From contig VFJU01000039.1 in NCBI GenBank assembly GCA_009885905.1, forward strand, positions 1 through 5,513: a stretch of DNA of 5,513 nt. The letters run 5' to 3'. A model generated the notes under the pieces. The model saw only the letters and a program-made list of their open reading frames with translations, had not been told where the DNA came from and did no database searches. Origin of the DNA: Verrucomicrobiota bacterium (lineage in GTDB: Bacteria > Verrucomicrobiota > Verrucomicrobiia > Verrucomicrobiales > Akkermansiaceae). Shown here piece after piece: positions 4,933 to 5,513 of this stretch. The position numbers and the translations under genes were made by a program. Numbering within the stretch: the stretch's first letter is position 1; every line of letters begins with the position of its first letter.

Positions 4933-5513
4933 ATGAGACTATTCCGACTCACATTTGCCACGATTCTCCAGCGTAAAGCTTGGGTGATCTGCGTCTTTGC
5001 GGTGCTTGTGCTGCCCTTCGCCTTGCCGATGATTTCGAGCGCCACCGAAAAGCCGATCTTGGTTCAACCTGCTAGAATTCTAGCCGCATGGAGCACTCTT
5101 TGGGTCTGCGCACTTTTCTGGGGACTCTTCACCGCAGCTCGCGAGGGCGAAACCAACGCCAAGACCGGTGTGGGCGAATATTTCCAAACCACGGGAATAT
5201 CACCCACTCGCCAACTGTTCGAAATCTGGCTGGCGATTTTCTGCTTCATCGCACCGCTGGCAGTTATCACTGCTGGGATTTGCCAATTCGCCGCGACCCC
5301 TGCCGATCCTGTCGAGCAAGTGATGTGGTGGACCCTGAACTTACAATACACCGTGCTTTTTCTGTTAGTCATGGCTCCGTTGTTAGCACTCGCCACGGCG
5401 CTCGCATCACGCTTCGGCGGCATCACCGGCTTCACCGTTACCTTACTCATCACCGTCTACGGGCTCTACGGCGTCGGCTACCTCGAGAGCATGCTCAAGG
5501 TCGAGGCGAACCC
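4933..5513 (+). CDS. Predicted ABC transporter membrane subunit (ABC-2-like), 3' end beyond window
   Basis: An open frame from the ATG at 4933-4935 to the window end with no stop (193 codons visible). Hydrophobic segments fall at about residues 17-34, 49-69, 98-120, 139-157 and 162-183, five membrane spans so far. Between the second and third is a charged stretch, AREGETNAKTGVGEYFQTTG (69-88), likely cytoplasmic and a candidate contact with the ATPase. The N-terminus MRLFRLTFATILQRK is positively charged and probably inside. It follows the ATPase gene by six bases, which argues for one operon and one complex. I do not recognise a specific family from sequence alone; ABC-2-type permease is inferred from topology and neighbour. 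There is no Shine-Dalgarno in the GAACCACC before the ATG, so translation may be coupled to the upstream gene. Confidence 0.8.
   Translation, partial: MRLFRLTFATILQRKAWVICVFAVLVLPFALPMISSATEKPILVQPARILAAWSTLWVCALFWGLFTAAREGETNAKTGVGEYFQTTGISPTRQLFEIWLAIFCFIAPLAVITAGICQFAATPADPVEQVMWWTLNLQYTVLFLLVMAPLLALATALASRFGGITGFTVTLLITVYGLYGVGYLESMLKVEAN

Noticed and set aside
5064..5453. Minus-strand 129-codon frame at the end of the window
   Set aside because: It is antisense to the membrane-protein frame starting at 4933, which has clear transmembrane segments and operon spacing. The minus frame has low-complexity composition and no recognisable domain.

Overview
The window reads as bacterial chromosome of moderately high GC, probably from a Verrucomicrobiota-like lineage. 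That placement is an inference from protein style: a long PurF of the Bacteroidetes/Verrucomicrobia type, a RAYT with GTAG-headed repeats, and starts without Shine-Dalgarno sequences. No rRNA or other taxonomic marker is present.

Layout: (1) Positions 1-857 hold a RAYT transposase gene (266-715, minus strand) sitting between two 131-bp direct repeats (120-250 and 727-857). A third copy of the repeat is cut by the window edge (1-89), and a decayed single repeat lies at 91-119. Each 131-bp unit is itself built of two inverted REP-type hairpins headed by GTAG. (2) Positions 859-1046 hold a second, different REP family, packed one base from the first, next to a small heptamer repeat. A stem-loop at 1020-1062 overlaps the purF stop codon. 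(3) Positions 1061-4001 hold a two-gene purine operon on the minus strand, purM then purF, 19 bp apart. PurF makes phosphoribosylamine in the first committed step of de novo IMP synthesis, and PurM closes the imidazole ring in the fifth step. (4) Positions 4002-4275 are an AT-rich divergent intergenic region with a candidate promoter and a 10-bp dyad. (5) Positions 4276-5513 hold a plus-strand ABC transporter pair: a compact ATPase followed six bases later by a multi-spanning membrane protein that runs off the window.

The purine genes and the transporter are divergently arranged and share only the intergenic region; nothing in the sequence links their functions. The most interesting part is the repeat/RAYT region. 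It fits the known RAYT-REP association but shows two hairpin families with a common GGTAGGG head, compensatory base changes in the stems, and single-base junctions between elements. I found no tRNA, rRNA, CRISPR array, riboswitch or phage gene.
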